DNA of 64,000 bases from the NCBI GenBank assembly GCA_024449915.1, contig JAMZAV010001447.1, positions 1 to 64,000 on the forward strand, in the 5' to 3' direction. Numbering within the stretch: the stretch's first letter is position 1; each line of letters begins with the position of its first letter. The notes under the pieces were generated by a model. It saw only the letters and a list, made by a program, of their open reading frames with translations, was not told the origin of the DNA and did not search any database. The translations under genes were made by a program, and so were the position numbers. The stretch is from Sweltsa coloradensis (lineage: Eukaryota > Arthropoda > Insecta > Plecoptera > Chloroperlidae). Shown piece by piece: positions 39,701 to 53,600 of this stretch.

Positions 39701-42700
39701 ATCCAATATAAATGCAACTGCAATCGCAATTCGCGAATATATTTGAAAATAAAGCTCACGATCTGTCTCTCATTTATCTTATTCCCCGTTCAACTCGGCA
39801 TGAACACGAAATCACAACTTAGAGAACCAATTTATCAAAGTCAAATCCGCAATCAAACTACCAAAACCCAAGACAAAAAAAATTAATCAAACTTTATAAA
39901 CTTTTCGATTGTGTTCTTTCATGAGTATAAGAATTGCTCACCAAAGTCTGCTGGGTTGTAGCTGAGGGGACAATCGATCCCCGCCGAGGCGAGGAAGGGA
40001 ACAGTTTGAGTTTGAACATAGGCGCTGGGTTGGTGGATGGTGCAGATCACAGTCCGGCCCTGGGTGGCTAGAGATCGGAGGAGTTCCAGGCAGACCTTGG
40101 CTGATACGATGTCCAGCCCAGCCCGCTACACACAACAGTACCAGAAAGTGGTATATTACATGGGGACTGCAGTATGTGGCTGGCTACAGTTTTCGATTTC
40201 ATCCAGAACGAATGTGCGTAGGCCTATGCTCAGTACCTAAGAATCCAACCCACAATAGGCGATTGTAACCAAAGATTGCAGTTGGCTCCGAATAAAAACG
40301 GCGTCGGAGCAGGGGGGCAGGGTGGTAGCTTGCTCCCCTTGAGCTTATGAGGGGGGGGGGGGGCGAAAGTATATTCTCACCCTCCCTAGAAAAATGATGA
40401 AATAATCATAAAAGCATAAACCAACAAGTATAAACATTACATTCTTCGAGTCATTTTCTATTTTTAAGCAAAAAAATTTAATTCTTCTACCATCTTTTCT
40501 TTTTTTCGTTCAGCAAAGCCCCTTAACTTCTAAAAACGTAAAAACCACTTCAAAAATACGTATTTTTTAAAAAACATTGCCTGCGGCGCTACTGTGGGGT
40601 ACCTCCCCCATTGAGTCGTTCGTCAAAGCCCCCCCCCAAAAAAAATATATATATATATTTCACCATACGCTCAAGGACATTTATTGCATGTTACGTAACT
40701 ATGTGTGGAAGCATGTACTTTTCCTGGGAAAGTTCGCCCCCCCCCCCCCCCTGGAAAATAGAATTCCGGAGCGCCGGGATCAGTAACTGACTACAGTTTC
40801 CGTATAATACCCATTCAATCAATCAAAAATCAATCATCAATCAAAATTTTATCAGAGGTGGTTGGAAATCCAAACGTTTAACTCTTTTTCTCGCTCCGTT
40901 ACCATGGGGACTCCATGGTAAAATCCGTGGTAGAGTTTTGTCCTAAGTATGCCTCTACCGCTCATAAGAGGACGTCAAGCTCATCAAGGTCAGATCGCAA
41001 CCTTATCGATAATTTGTCCTGTCAGTGCAGGGGTAAACTCCCCCCGCACTCTCCCCGAAAGTAGATGCACACGCACCACCCACCAAACTCACAGGGCCTA
41101 TATTAAGGATTTTTTCCCATTTACACAAATTACCTTTTTTTAATTTAATGAAACACGTATTTTTTAGTGGCTTTGTACTGTTATGTCAGTACTCTTGCAG
41201 AAAGTGTTGAATGCATGCTGATGGTTACTACACCACCATTTTAATAGCATAATAATGAATGGGAGGGAATGACAGCTAAAACGGTTGTATTAATATAGTA
41301 GTAATTACAGCCTCCTGTGGCTAATCTGTCTCCAGTCTCCACTAGTTTCAGTAACCATAATATAATAATAACAACTAAGAATATGTAAATATAATATAGC
41401 ATTTTTTAAAGCAACTGTTGTTGCTAATATTCTGTACCTCGATAGTCCCTTTAAGAAGTTGAACCTCCCTCTTGACAATTAAGAAGAAGAATTAATAATT
41501 AATTATACTGGTCTAAGTTTATCAACAATTATTTTCGCCTTGAGAAAAGAGACGAAATAGGTAAATTATGAATGTTGTTTTTATCTTAAAAAATGAAGAC
41601 GTTTTTATTTAGAGTGGACTCGCTCAGTTTCAAGAACTGACGACCTGTAGGGGGCTTCAAGTAAAGCGTCTCCGAAACAAGGTTGTCGACGCCGACGCCA
41701 TCGAATAGCGAATATTGGCCAACCAGCAATTGGTATTTGTCAGGCGCGTAGGAACGTTTTGGGGGGCCAATTTATTAGCAGATTTCGTGGGCGGAAGCTG
41801 GGGTCTGGGGCGAAGTCCCAGCCGCCGGAGGCCCTTTCATTGAAGGCGATTTTTTTCACCATACTCTCAGACTCTGTAAACGATGTTTTGCAGCAACTAA
41901 TCTAAAAACTTAAAAAAAATGAACGTAAAGTTGCCCATTTTAGTAAATTTCATCCAAATTGTTTATGTACTTAATAACGAAGCATACATCAAACATATTC
42001 GTTTTACCAAGGTGCTCCATTACTAATTACTAATTAGGATGGCTTAATCAAAATCACATTTTACAAATACCCTAATATCATATTATTATGGAAGTCCATT
42101 AATGATGTTGAAAAAACTTATGATTATAGATGCGAAATAAACGTAACGGCTTGCGAGTGGATTTGGAATGTAGGCCACAGAAAAAAAACTATGGACTGCT
42201 CACAAACCTATAGTTTGGGTTCCGTGAGTAACGCTAATTATTTCTGAGGCTCCTAAACACGAATATAGGTCAAATTTGCCAAATTATTTTAGTGGTATTA
42301 TTATTCAACTTGGCGTAATTATTACATCTGCCTTCGTCATAGAATATAAATTATAAATAGAATGAAATATGATTGAGTGATTGATACATTGCAGCCGCGC
42401 AATTAGCAATCAACAGGTGTATTAAACTTAGTTGAGTTGCCAAGCAACTAAATTCACATGTATTTGTAATACATATTTTGTATTATATATGTTTTGATTT
42501 TATTCGCGCCTATTCGTTTGTATTCGTATTTATACTCGTCATCATTCATTTCATTTCATTTCGAGTCAAACTAGTTCTTATCAGCTGGACTACCCCTACC
42601 CCTCTCTGATCTCTCTGTACTTTAGTCTGGCTGCTCAGTCGTGAGTCTGCTATCGCCTAGTGAAGTGAAGTGCAGTGAAGTGTTGTGTTGTGTGTAGTGC

Positions 42701-45700
42701 AGTGTAGTGTCGGACTCCATTTCACCCGGCCGTCGCCTGACATCACCACAGAGGACCCGCGCTCGACTCCCGGCACCAGCAAATTCATCGTTCGGTTCGT
42801 TAGTTTTCAACTTTTTAATCACAGCGTTTTCTAATTTTCATTCTTCCTCCTATAGCTATGTTTATATACATTCGTTCCTCCTAGTTTGGTTTTATACATT
42901 CATGTTCCTCATAACCACGTTTTTATACATTCCTCCTTTGGAACTCCTTCGGTTGGGGGGGGGGGGGGGCCCAAATGTTTTTGCGATGTTTTGCGTGGGC
43001 GCGTTGGTGTTCAATGAAATCTAATACCAAGTAGGCCCTACATAGTGTAAAACATACGCGCTTCGCCCCCCCCCCCCCACCTACGATTCCCTGCAAAACA
43101 TCGTAAAAAGCTTTTGGACCCCCCAACCGAAGGAGTTCCATACATTTCTGGTTCCTCCTGTCCTAGCCACCCATGTTTTTATACATTCCTTGTTCCTTCT
43201 AGCCACGTTTTTGATACATTCCTCCTGACCATGATACTATACATTCCTTGTACCTGCTAGCCATCCATGTTTCTATACATTCCTTGTATATGTTCCTATA
43301 CATTGTTATTTTCTGCGCTCTGTGTCGCCACACTCGCCGCTCTGAAACTCCAGGACTTACCTGCGCTGTGACCTCTTCACCTTGGCAGCAACATAAAGTA
43401 AGTTTCAGTTCAATATTCTCTCTTGCTTCACATTTTTTAAAGTCCACTATTCCTCCGGGCATTCTAGGCAATGCTCGGAAAAATGTTTTAAGGCTTAGAT
43501 TACGAACATTATTGTTTGTCAGGGGAGAATACTAAAATAATTTCAAGTTATTTTTCGTTATCTAGTAGTTTTGTACTGTTCTTCAATTAAGCATTTCAAT
43601 TACGCGTCACATCGGTGCAAATTAGATTATTAGACTGTCAGCTGTCAGTGTCACACCATCTATAACCCCATGGTCACACGACGAGACGGGCTGAGTTGTT
43701 TAGAGTATGATGAACTTGTGTGACCTAGTTCAATGTCGCGCAACGTATAAAAATACAATATTTCTACGGAGAGGCAATTCTAAGCTGACACTCACTAGTC
43801 ACTTCCAAAACAAGCAAATGTAGGCCTCAGTGGTGGATCCATGGGGCGAGAGGCAATCCTTAAATAGTTACAATTTATGTTATACTGATTCTAACAATCC
43901 TGCAACGTTAACATATAAAACTGTATGATTATCTTATAAAACTTGTTGAAATATACACTTCTCTAAGGCCATTGAAACACGTTTTTGTCAAAGTATTTTC
44001 CGCGGGGCGTTCCTGCAATCCTGCGGGGTTGCGCTGCGCCGACTTGGTATCCCCCCCACCCCCTTCCACCTTACAGAGGTCCTGGATCCGCCACTGAACA
44101 GACGAACAATAAACCTTTCCAATGAACGAACATTTCAATATGGATGGAATGTGCAAAGTACATATTCGATTAATATTAATAGCTTGATGAATATTTAATA
44201 TCTTGCATATTTCAGCCAATAAAAAATGTAAGGCCCAACGTGTTTATAGTATGGGGATGGCCAATTTATACATGGTTAATAATTATGAACAGTTAATTCT
44301 TATTGGGTACTTACTACATTAAAGTAGAATGATATTACAGATCACCATATTAATTTCACATTCAAATAATCAATTTGCAATCGCTAGATTCTAATAATAT
44401 ATTGAATGTTTATCGATCTACTGTCTATTTATTTCAGAATGCACTTCCTTTAAATTTTATACAATTCTATTCTAATGTTTATTATCTTGCGTTTTAAAGA
44501 ACCTACAACAATTTATCAATATGAGATGACACAAGGTTCTTTTTTTAATTTATAAACTGTCAAAAATGTATTATTTATAGCTCATTAAATATTAAAATGT
44601 TCTATGAGCAAGTCTTCGCTGTATGGACGCTTAGTTTTACAACATGCAGATTCTTTATTCAATTCACTTGTATTTATACCCAAACTATTTGTTAATTTTA
44701 CGACTGAAGTTGCATCTTACAAGAACTATTTCCTTGTGTTTCAATCACATATTTTTTTTTATCATAGATCATACAACACAATAATTGAAATTAAAAGTTC
44801 GTCCCAAATGAGCAAAAGTTTCAAACATGTTTGAATTTGTCGGACTGGTCTAGACTCTGGCTCAATGGTATAGGTCAGTGGAGTAACTGCGGGGGGAGGG
44901 GGCTAACTCTCCCCCACCAAAAATTGTCAGGGGGGGTCACCATTTTGTGTCAATAAAACTGACCATGAAACTGACCATATTCCCAATTCTTTTAAATTAC
45001 CAACGAAACCACGCTAATACCATGCATGCGCCTCAGACCCCCAATTGTACCAGGAAACTACGTTTGTGTGTGGCTACAAAAATTTTCGCCCCCCCCCCCA
45101 CAAAAAATTCAGGCCTAGTTACGCCACTGCGGCTGGTATGCAGGTCCGAAGCGTATGACACTCAAGGGGCTTAAGTTCGAATCCCGCATAAGGCATCTCG
45201 TCTTCCATAGTAAATCACACGGTAATAGAAACGTTGAATGTAACAATCAAACGTTCAAGTGTTTCTGTAACATAACAAAAACTTGTAGAAATACAGCCAA
45301 ACCTTACACACTCAAAAGGAATGAGATCTAAAAAAAGGGCCAAGCTCATCTACCCTTCCACATAAACGTACAGTGTCCCATAACAGCATCCTCGAAAAGC
45401 TTTTCAAAATAGAATTTGCGATTATTAATTTAACGTAATAGTTTATCAAAGTTCTTTTTTTGTAATTAATTTAAACGTAAACATGCAAATTCTATTTTGC
45501 CAAGCTTTTCGAGGATGCTGTTATGGGACACTGTACGTTTATGTGGAAGGGTAGATTAATCATGTCAAATAAGAATTTTTGGAGGAAAAAATTGCGATGT
45601 CGTTGAATTTTTGCAGAGACCTTCCTTATATAATACTAATCAACATACTAAAACTCCCCTCCAATCGGACTGGAGCTTCGGCCGCCATATTGGAAAATGG

Positions 45701-47591
45701 CGGCCATAAAGTGTTTGTTATCGTATATCTACAAATTTGTTTGAGATAGACAAAATATCTCAATTGCAAAAATATTCCCCATTTAATTCTCTACAAAAAC
45801 AGATGTCTTCCATAGTTTTGATAGGGGCAAAGGTTACGTCACAAAAACGTTGTTTATATGTTGCTTATTGGAGTACCAGCTAATTTCCAAATTTTCACGC
45901 CCAGCATCAAACAATGCCCAGTAAATCCGTAAGAAATCGATTTAAATACAAAATGATTTTTGTACGTTGTTCATGAAAGCTTGCATTAGTATTTAAAAAA
46001 ATCAGTTTTGCGAAATCGGATTTTGCATTAACCCGAAATTTGGGTTGTTCCATTGTTGGCATTTTTTAAAAAATGCCATATTTTACTGTACATTATTAAG
46101 CACTAAATAGCATTGGAGGAAAAATTCTTTCTACGCACATTGAAATGACTTAAATAATGATCCGATTACAACCAAAGTTTAAATCCAATATGGCTGCTAA
46201 TTCCTAATATTCACAATATGAATACTGTTTTCGTGCTGTTTTTACACTCTTTTTGTTACATAATTCACTTTGTTGTTGTGGATATTAGGAATTAGCAGCC
46301 ATATTGGATTTAAACTTTGGTTGTAATCGGATCATTATTTGAGTCATTTCAATGTGCATAGGAAGAATTTTTCCTCCAATGCTATTTAGTGCTTAATAAT
46401 GGACAGTCAAAAATGGCATTTTTGAGGAAATGTCAACAATGGAAAAACCCAAATTTCGGTAAATGCAAAATTCGATTTCGCAGACCTGATTTTTTAAAAT
46501 ACCAATGGAAGCTTTCATTAACTCCGTACAAAAGTCCTTTTGTATTTTAATCGATTTCTTACGGATTTACCGGGCATTGTTTGATGCTGGGCGTGAAAAT
46601 TTGGAAATAAGCTGGTACTCCAATAAGCAACATATAAACCACGATTTTGTGACGATACCTTTGCCCCTACCAAAACTATAGACGAAACCTGTTTTGTAGG
46701 GAATTAAATGGGGAATATTTTTGCAACTGAGTTATTTTGTCTATCTTAAACAAATTTGGAGATATTCGTCAACAAACACCTTTTGGCCGCCATTTTCCAA
46801 TATGGCGGCCGAAGCTCCAGTCCGATTGTAGGGGAGTTTTAGTATGTTAATAAGTATTATATAAGGAAGGTCTCTGCAAAAATTCAGCGACATCGCAATT
46901 TTTTCCTCCAAACGTCAATATACGATCTTATTTGACAGGATTAGATGAGCTTGGCCCTTTTTTTAGATCTCATTCCTTTTGAGTGTGTAAGGTTTGGCTG
47001 TATTTCTACAAGTTTTTGTTATGTGTGTGATCTCATTACTTTTTCAAGTTCCATTACAAAATTATTTGCTAAAATATAATATTTTTATCAAAGTTGATTT
47101 AAATTCTATGGTATTAGCAGTAACAATATAGGATGTAAAATATCTAGACCCGGATTCATGTACATCCTGGGTATAGGTGGTATAACCATGGTATAACGAC
47201 GGTATAAGGACTGGACCCCAATTCTTGAGTTCGTGGGAGATGAGTTGAAAACGCAATTTGAAAACGAAGTCGTTTTCGTTTTCGAAGGAATTGGTATTCC
47301 TGAACGGTATCGTGGAAAACGTCATGGGTTGTGAGTTGAAAGCATTGATATTAAACCCCTATGGTTGAAAGAGTATCACGAAATCCAAACACTTTAAAAA
47401 GATTTGAGTATAGCAAAGAGCTCGAAAAAGTTCTATATTTATTCTAGATGGCAGTGCCTTCATAAACGTGGGCCAATCGAAAGACAAGTTGTATGAAATG
47501 ATTTGATTGTTGCAATTATGTAAACAAACAGTTGAGCAAGTTCATATCAAAACAATGTTGTGCTGGCATAGGGTTGGCTAGGCTTGTCAAA

Positions 47592-47622
<31 letters not shown>

Positions 47623-50600
47623 TATTTCAACAAATCAAGCTACAAAGTACAATGTACACTTAACATGTTGAAGAGAATCAGAGAGGGCATAGCCCCATAG
47701 CAAGAATGCCTGATTCCCTTCATTAAAACTAATTAAAATAACTTAGGCCTAATGTTATTTGAAAACAATGGATAAAATAGTCAATAAATAACATAATGTT
47801 GTAGTATCAAAGTATGGTAGGCCTCATGTAGTATACTGACATATAAAAACAATTTAACTAAAATATTCTTTTATTCTATTCTTGAAATTTGGAGCATCTT
47901 TGATTTCTAGAGGAATAGTATTCCATAAAGTAACAGCACGGTTATAAAAATGATTTTGGTATATAGATGTTCTAGCACGGGGAGGGTTAAAATTAGGCCA
48001 GTATTATGTCGGTTAAACTGTCTTTTCTGAATTGTTATTCTTTTAAAAGGATCAAGGTCAGTAACACCGGTAATTAAGTTACTTAAAAATCTAACATCAG
48101 TTTGTTTACAATAATTTTGTATTGATGGCAGTCCACATTTGTTTAAGCGCTCAGAGGCACTTTCAGAATAAAAAACATTTTTTAAAATAACTTTAGTTGC
48201 ACGGTTTTGAATAACCTCAAGTTTATGCATGTTTAGTTGAGAAGTTTGGTGCCAAGCTGGTAGACCATACGTTAATATAGGGCGAATAAGAGATAGATAT
48301 GCAGTTTTTAAAGATTTCGATTTACTTTTATATAGATTACGACTGACAAATCCTAACAACTTGGAAGCTCTGTCTCTAACGTTGTCTGTATGAAAATCCC
48401 ATTTCAAATCTGAAGATATAGTGAGTCCTATAGCCAAATGGAACTTTAGACCTACACTGTTGTATTATAAATAATTTTCTACATCTGGGCCTAGGCCAGG
48501 GACGGTTTCTGATTTGTTTTATGAGAGTATAATGACACCTTTTCTCGTTCCACACAAAGAAGAAAATTTTTAAATGTCCGCCATTTGTTTACGTATCGCA
48601 TTTTCCCGCCTAACTCTGCTTATACCGTCAACAAGTGTCAAGTAACTATGGTTACTTGTTGATTATATGCCAAGTGTTTAAGGCTTATTTTAAAACCTTT
48701 ATTTGGAAGCCTTCCAACAAACTTTTTCAACTTTTTTTTTCAAAAGAGACTATCATTCTATAACCTTAATGTCCTTGTAAAATATGAACATTGTAGCCCC
48801 ACCCGTCTGGTCAGAATCGCGGGCCGACGTATTAGATGTTAGCAGTAGACAGTAGCAGTAGCTAGCAGTAGCTAACATCCTTAAAGTGATTTTGAGCATG
48901 TTTGAAGACATTTTTTCACCAAGAAGGAATGGTCGTACCCCAATAAAATTTGGCATGTGTTGTCAGGTACCTAAATCCCCTCGATTGTGATAGTTTTCAA
49001 GTTCACATCACGTTACATGACGGCTGGGTAACACCTCGAAATCACCCCAACTCTGCTTGGTGTATAAGGTGCTTGAGTGTGTAGCGCACCGCGGTTTGGC
49101 TGCGGCGCCCTAACGGGCACCTAGATTTCAAACGCTCCACAATGAACTCAGCATGTATAGCTCAATTACTATAGGACGCTGGTTCAATCCCAGTGAATCA
49201 TATCCTCTTCTCTCTCTATCAACAAAGCAACTCGGTTTCCGTCCGTGACACATCGAGTGTGGTTTAGGTGAAGCCCGCCCACATACCCCATCAAGGGTTG
49301 TAGGGGGGGGGGGGGCAAGTGCTCTTACCGTCAATAACAGAAGCTTGCGTCTGGAAGGCGACATGACTTTGTTTTACTACTCGAGGCTCCGGGTTCGAGC
49401 TCGACCACAGTTGGTATAGTTTATTTGCGCAAGATTCACGACATTATTTGATTGGAATACAAACCACGAATTTGAAATCTAAATATTTCCAATTTCAAAA
49501 TAATATCTACAGACTGTCGGAAATAGTAATTCGTTAAAAGTTTTTTATACAATTCAAAATTTAAAAAAATCCACCCCGATCGGGGTTCAAACCCCCGGTC
49601 TCCCACTTTCCCCAGGTAGGCGCCTTAGCGAACTAGCCCGAGCGGTAACTTTTTAATTCTAAATTTGTAGTTGCTTTAAAAGACGTTATGTTTGTGACTT
49701 ATTTTTAAAACACAAACCCCCCAAACAGTATAATTCAGCACTTCTTTTTTACAAATCATTTCTTATTGATTCTCGTAGCAATTTCTCATTTTTGGGGGAA
49801 TGCAGTGGAAGGGGGATTTCTCCCCCCCCCCCTCTCCCCTTTCTACTGTGGACCCCCCCCCAACCCCCCTTGAGAATGACCAGTCGCTGTTGATCCTACT
49901 TATTGGATTTTTATAAATTTTTAAAGAAAGGGTGCACTATTTGTCCTTAATCTTTTTTTACAAAAGTTAAACAATATGCTGCCTAAAATTTTTAAAATTT
50001 AAAGTTGTTAGGGAAAAGATATCATTCACACAGCACCAGGGCATGTTTTAATAATAATGTGTATATTGAATTTGGGGGCAAAAGGCATAAATGAAGTCGT
50101 TATTTGTGAAGGGATTAAACTTTATAATAAACAAACCAAAAACATTAGGGAATCGGACAATGTTGGATTTTTTAAAAGAAAATGTAAATATTTATTATGA
50201 AAGGTAAAAATCGATTGTTATTTTTTTGTGAAGGGTCAGGGTATACATTTGTTTTAGTTTGATTATTTTGATTTTTTCTTTTTAAGAATTATAAAGCATT
50301 TTATTTTCGTACGAAAAATAGCTAAAACTCAGCAAATAATAAAGATTATTATTTTACAACTAAAAAACTTGTTGCAGCTAGTCTGGTGACTTGTTGCTAG
50401 TTGTGCAGAGAAGGATAAATGAGCAAAAAAATAATCAGTTCCATCATCCCCCCACTCCCAATTGGAAAAAGAGTAATTACACTACTAGTTGGGGAAGTTT
50501 CCTCAAAAATGAAATCAATATAAACTTTTGAATTCCTGATGTTCAAAGTTCCCGTTTAAAAGTTTTTTGAGCTGAAAAAAAAAAAAATCGGGAATGTATT

Positions 50601-53600
50601 AAAATCGCGAATGTTGCCCCGCGTCATAGCAACAAAAAGATATTTTGATCGATCGAGAAAAAGTTTTCTAAAAATAAAAATTATTGCTGATTTTTGATCA
50701 AAAAATTTCGATTCTGTATAAATTTAAATTATTTCCAAATGTAAAGTTTTTTAAAAAACCCCTAAACTAAGAGAATGACGGAATCTGAAAACTTTTTTCT
50801 CCAAACATTTATAACTTTTGCGTGAAGATAACTAAATAGGGACGCGTTCCTTCAAAAGTTTCCCAAAAAGGGATGATTTATTTTTCAAAAGTTCATGCCC
50901 AACACTAGTAGTAGGAGGAACAAGTTCCTTTTTAGGGAACTTTGATGGGAAAGCGTTACCTTTCCACAATAAGAAACTTACAACGTTCCTTAAAACCTCT
51001 TTTTACGATGATTATAAATCACACACATAATAATTTTTAACTCAGTGATCCGATTACTTGAATTTTATTGATTCTAATATACACCTATCATGAGTCCTGT
51101 TTTTTTTGGGTGGTTTGTCCCCTACCCCAGAATGGGTGTATTTACATGCAAATATAAAACCCGATATTTTGACTTTCAGTAAATAAAAGTAAAAATTAGT
51201 CTGTTTACCTGAGGAATTACTTCGTTCACTTTTTTGACAAAGGTACTTAATATTCAAAGTTCCTTATTGTGAGTAACTTGTCCAAATCTGTTTTTCCTAA
51301 AAATTATTTTTCGATTGTTGTCAGATTGGAAAAAAATTAAATTAACGAATTTTAGTTTGTCGAACGATTTAGATACTTAAACAAACAACTTAAGTAAAAC
51401 ACAATTTTGTATTCAGACAATCAGAACACTTGTGATTGTAGCTCAAATGAATCAAAAGTGCACTAGATTTTTTAATTTGCAAAACCAGTTGATTTAAGTC
51501 ATACAACTCTTCGTTGACAGTTGACACGCTCAATAAATCCAAAGAACTCTACTCCCTGCAGTGCGTCGTACTTCCCACACTACACCACAGGTGGCGCTAG
51601 TTGCCACTTACGCGTTTTACAACTTGGAAATTTCCCCTGTGGCTTGTACCTCTACTCTAGCCGTCCGGGCCTTGACGACTTCGTTTGTGAAATTAAAACA
51701 AAAACTAAATTAGCCAGCGCAGAGAAAATGACGGATCCTAAAATATACAGCCTTCAAATGCAGAAAGGGTAGTCAAAATTACGAGTTTAGGGCGGACATT
51801 GTGTTGATGTTAATCTGACGGGTCGTGCGGGGCGGGGGGGGGGGGAATTGCAGGTTGTAAAAATGTGTCTTTTTACTTACAAAGGGGAATAAAAACAAGG
51901 GTATTTCTGTGGATTAGCACAGAGACTAACGGCCAACGTGAAAGAGCCTACGCTAATCAAGACTATGTTTTCTTATGAACTTCTAAATATTACAAACAAA
52001 AATAGAAACAAACCTCACTGAAGGTTTTTCCCGAGGTTTTCTTCAGCAAGGGATTGAGTTCTCGAACACCCCTCGTACATCCTTTATAATAATTGTCCTA
52101 TCCGCAACATGTACCTTGTTAAACATCTTGAGAGATACATTGCACCCCATCAGGTTCACCACGGTAAAAATAAATAAAAATAAACAAGGTCCTATCGATT
52201 GGTACTATATCGATGGCTAAGAAATCAATATCTTCTATCTCCATTTGAGGTGAGCTATATAGCCAACAGCGAGTAAGATATCTGCATCAATAAAACAAAG
52301 AAACAGCATAAAATCTAGTGGCAATATGTTAATTAATTTATGATTTTTATGTTTTTTATGTTTTATTTTTTTTCTATGCCCATTTAAAAGACGATTGAGA
52401 TATGAAGTATTCTCACGAAATATTTTTTTGTCTGTGTCGTTTACCTAAAATGGTGACAGAAGGTATATTGGTTCTTAACCATCGATATGGAAATCAATCC
52501 ATAAATTTAAAAATCCATTTCAGCGTGGTATCGAACCCCGGTCTTCCGATTCCTGGTGGAATTGAGAAAAAAGTCCTTCCATGTGGTGGTCGGTTAGGTT
52601 AGATGTTAACCTAATATAAACTGCCTTTGTAACGTCATTGGAGCAGAATACTGTAGTGGGCGAACTAACAAAGTGTGCGTACTTAAGTTTGAGCTGAGCT
52701 TACTTAAGTTTGATCTCGAGTCTAAGCAAGTCGAACGGTAGTGTTGATGAACAACACAACAACAAGTTGATAACAACATTGTAACAACCCTCAGGTTAGG
52801 CTATAACATGGCCTTGTACAATGTGGGGTCTTGGGGGGAATCCCCCCGGCTCCCAGCTAATGCGGGCCAGGGCGCATAGTTCCGGAGAATTTTCGATTCT
52901 CAGAGTGTGATTGGAGTATTTTAACGAGTTTTAGACTAGTTTTGTATAACATATTTTGTTAGTAGTGACTGCAGGTGATTATTAATGTTATTGCAAACTT
53001 ATATTATTCTACTCTAATCCAGATTTTCTACCCATGCAACCTGGTTACGGCGGTGCACGCTCCGATCATTGACATTTTACTATATTTTAAAATTCCTTCA
53101 TTTGGGAACAAAATGAGGTACATATATTTTGTATGTGTGCTAAAAAACTTAGAATATAAGGGAAAGAAGATAAACTTGACAACATTTATCTTTTCTACAG
53201 AATAAATTAGGAGAATTGCGCGCACCATGTTCAAAAACCCTACACGACTAGGCGTAAAGGTCCACAGGAATACATCACCCAAAAATATATTAACGCTATA
53301 GATTTGTCTTCTCAGACATCATTGTTAAATGTATTTGTTACAATATTTTTCCGTAGAAGTTTATTTTGGATACAAATAACCCTATTTTTTTGTAAATGTG
53401 TTTGTTTTCATAAGATCTGCATCTGCAACCGATTAGGTCATTTGTGATGTTAGACTTCTGTGCAATTTCTATTCCATCTCTAGTTCTCATCGGGCAATGA
53501 TTCGCGATCCACACTGCACGGGTATTCGGTCTGAGTCTAGGAGGTTTGAGTGAGTCTCCGTTTGAAGTTGTATCCTAGAAGATGAACTAACCGAGATAAA

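Noticed and set aside
40301..40777. Possible MITE between GGCGTCGGAGC and GGAGCGCCGG
   Set aside because: The inverted match is short and imperfect and the flanks do not repeat; G/C runs alone could create it.
42707..43024. Open frame of 105 codons
   Set aside because: It runs through the tandem repeat and G-run of the foldback; low-complexity translation without family features.
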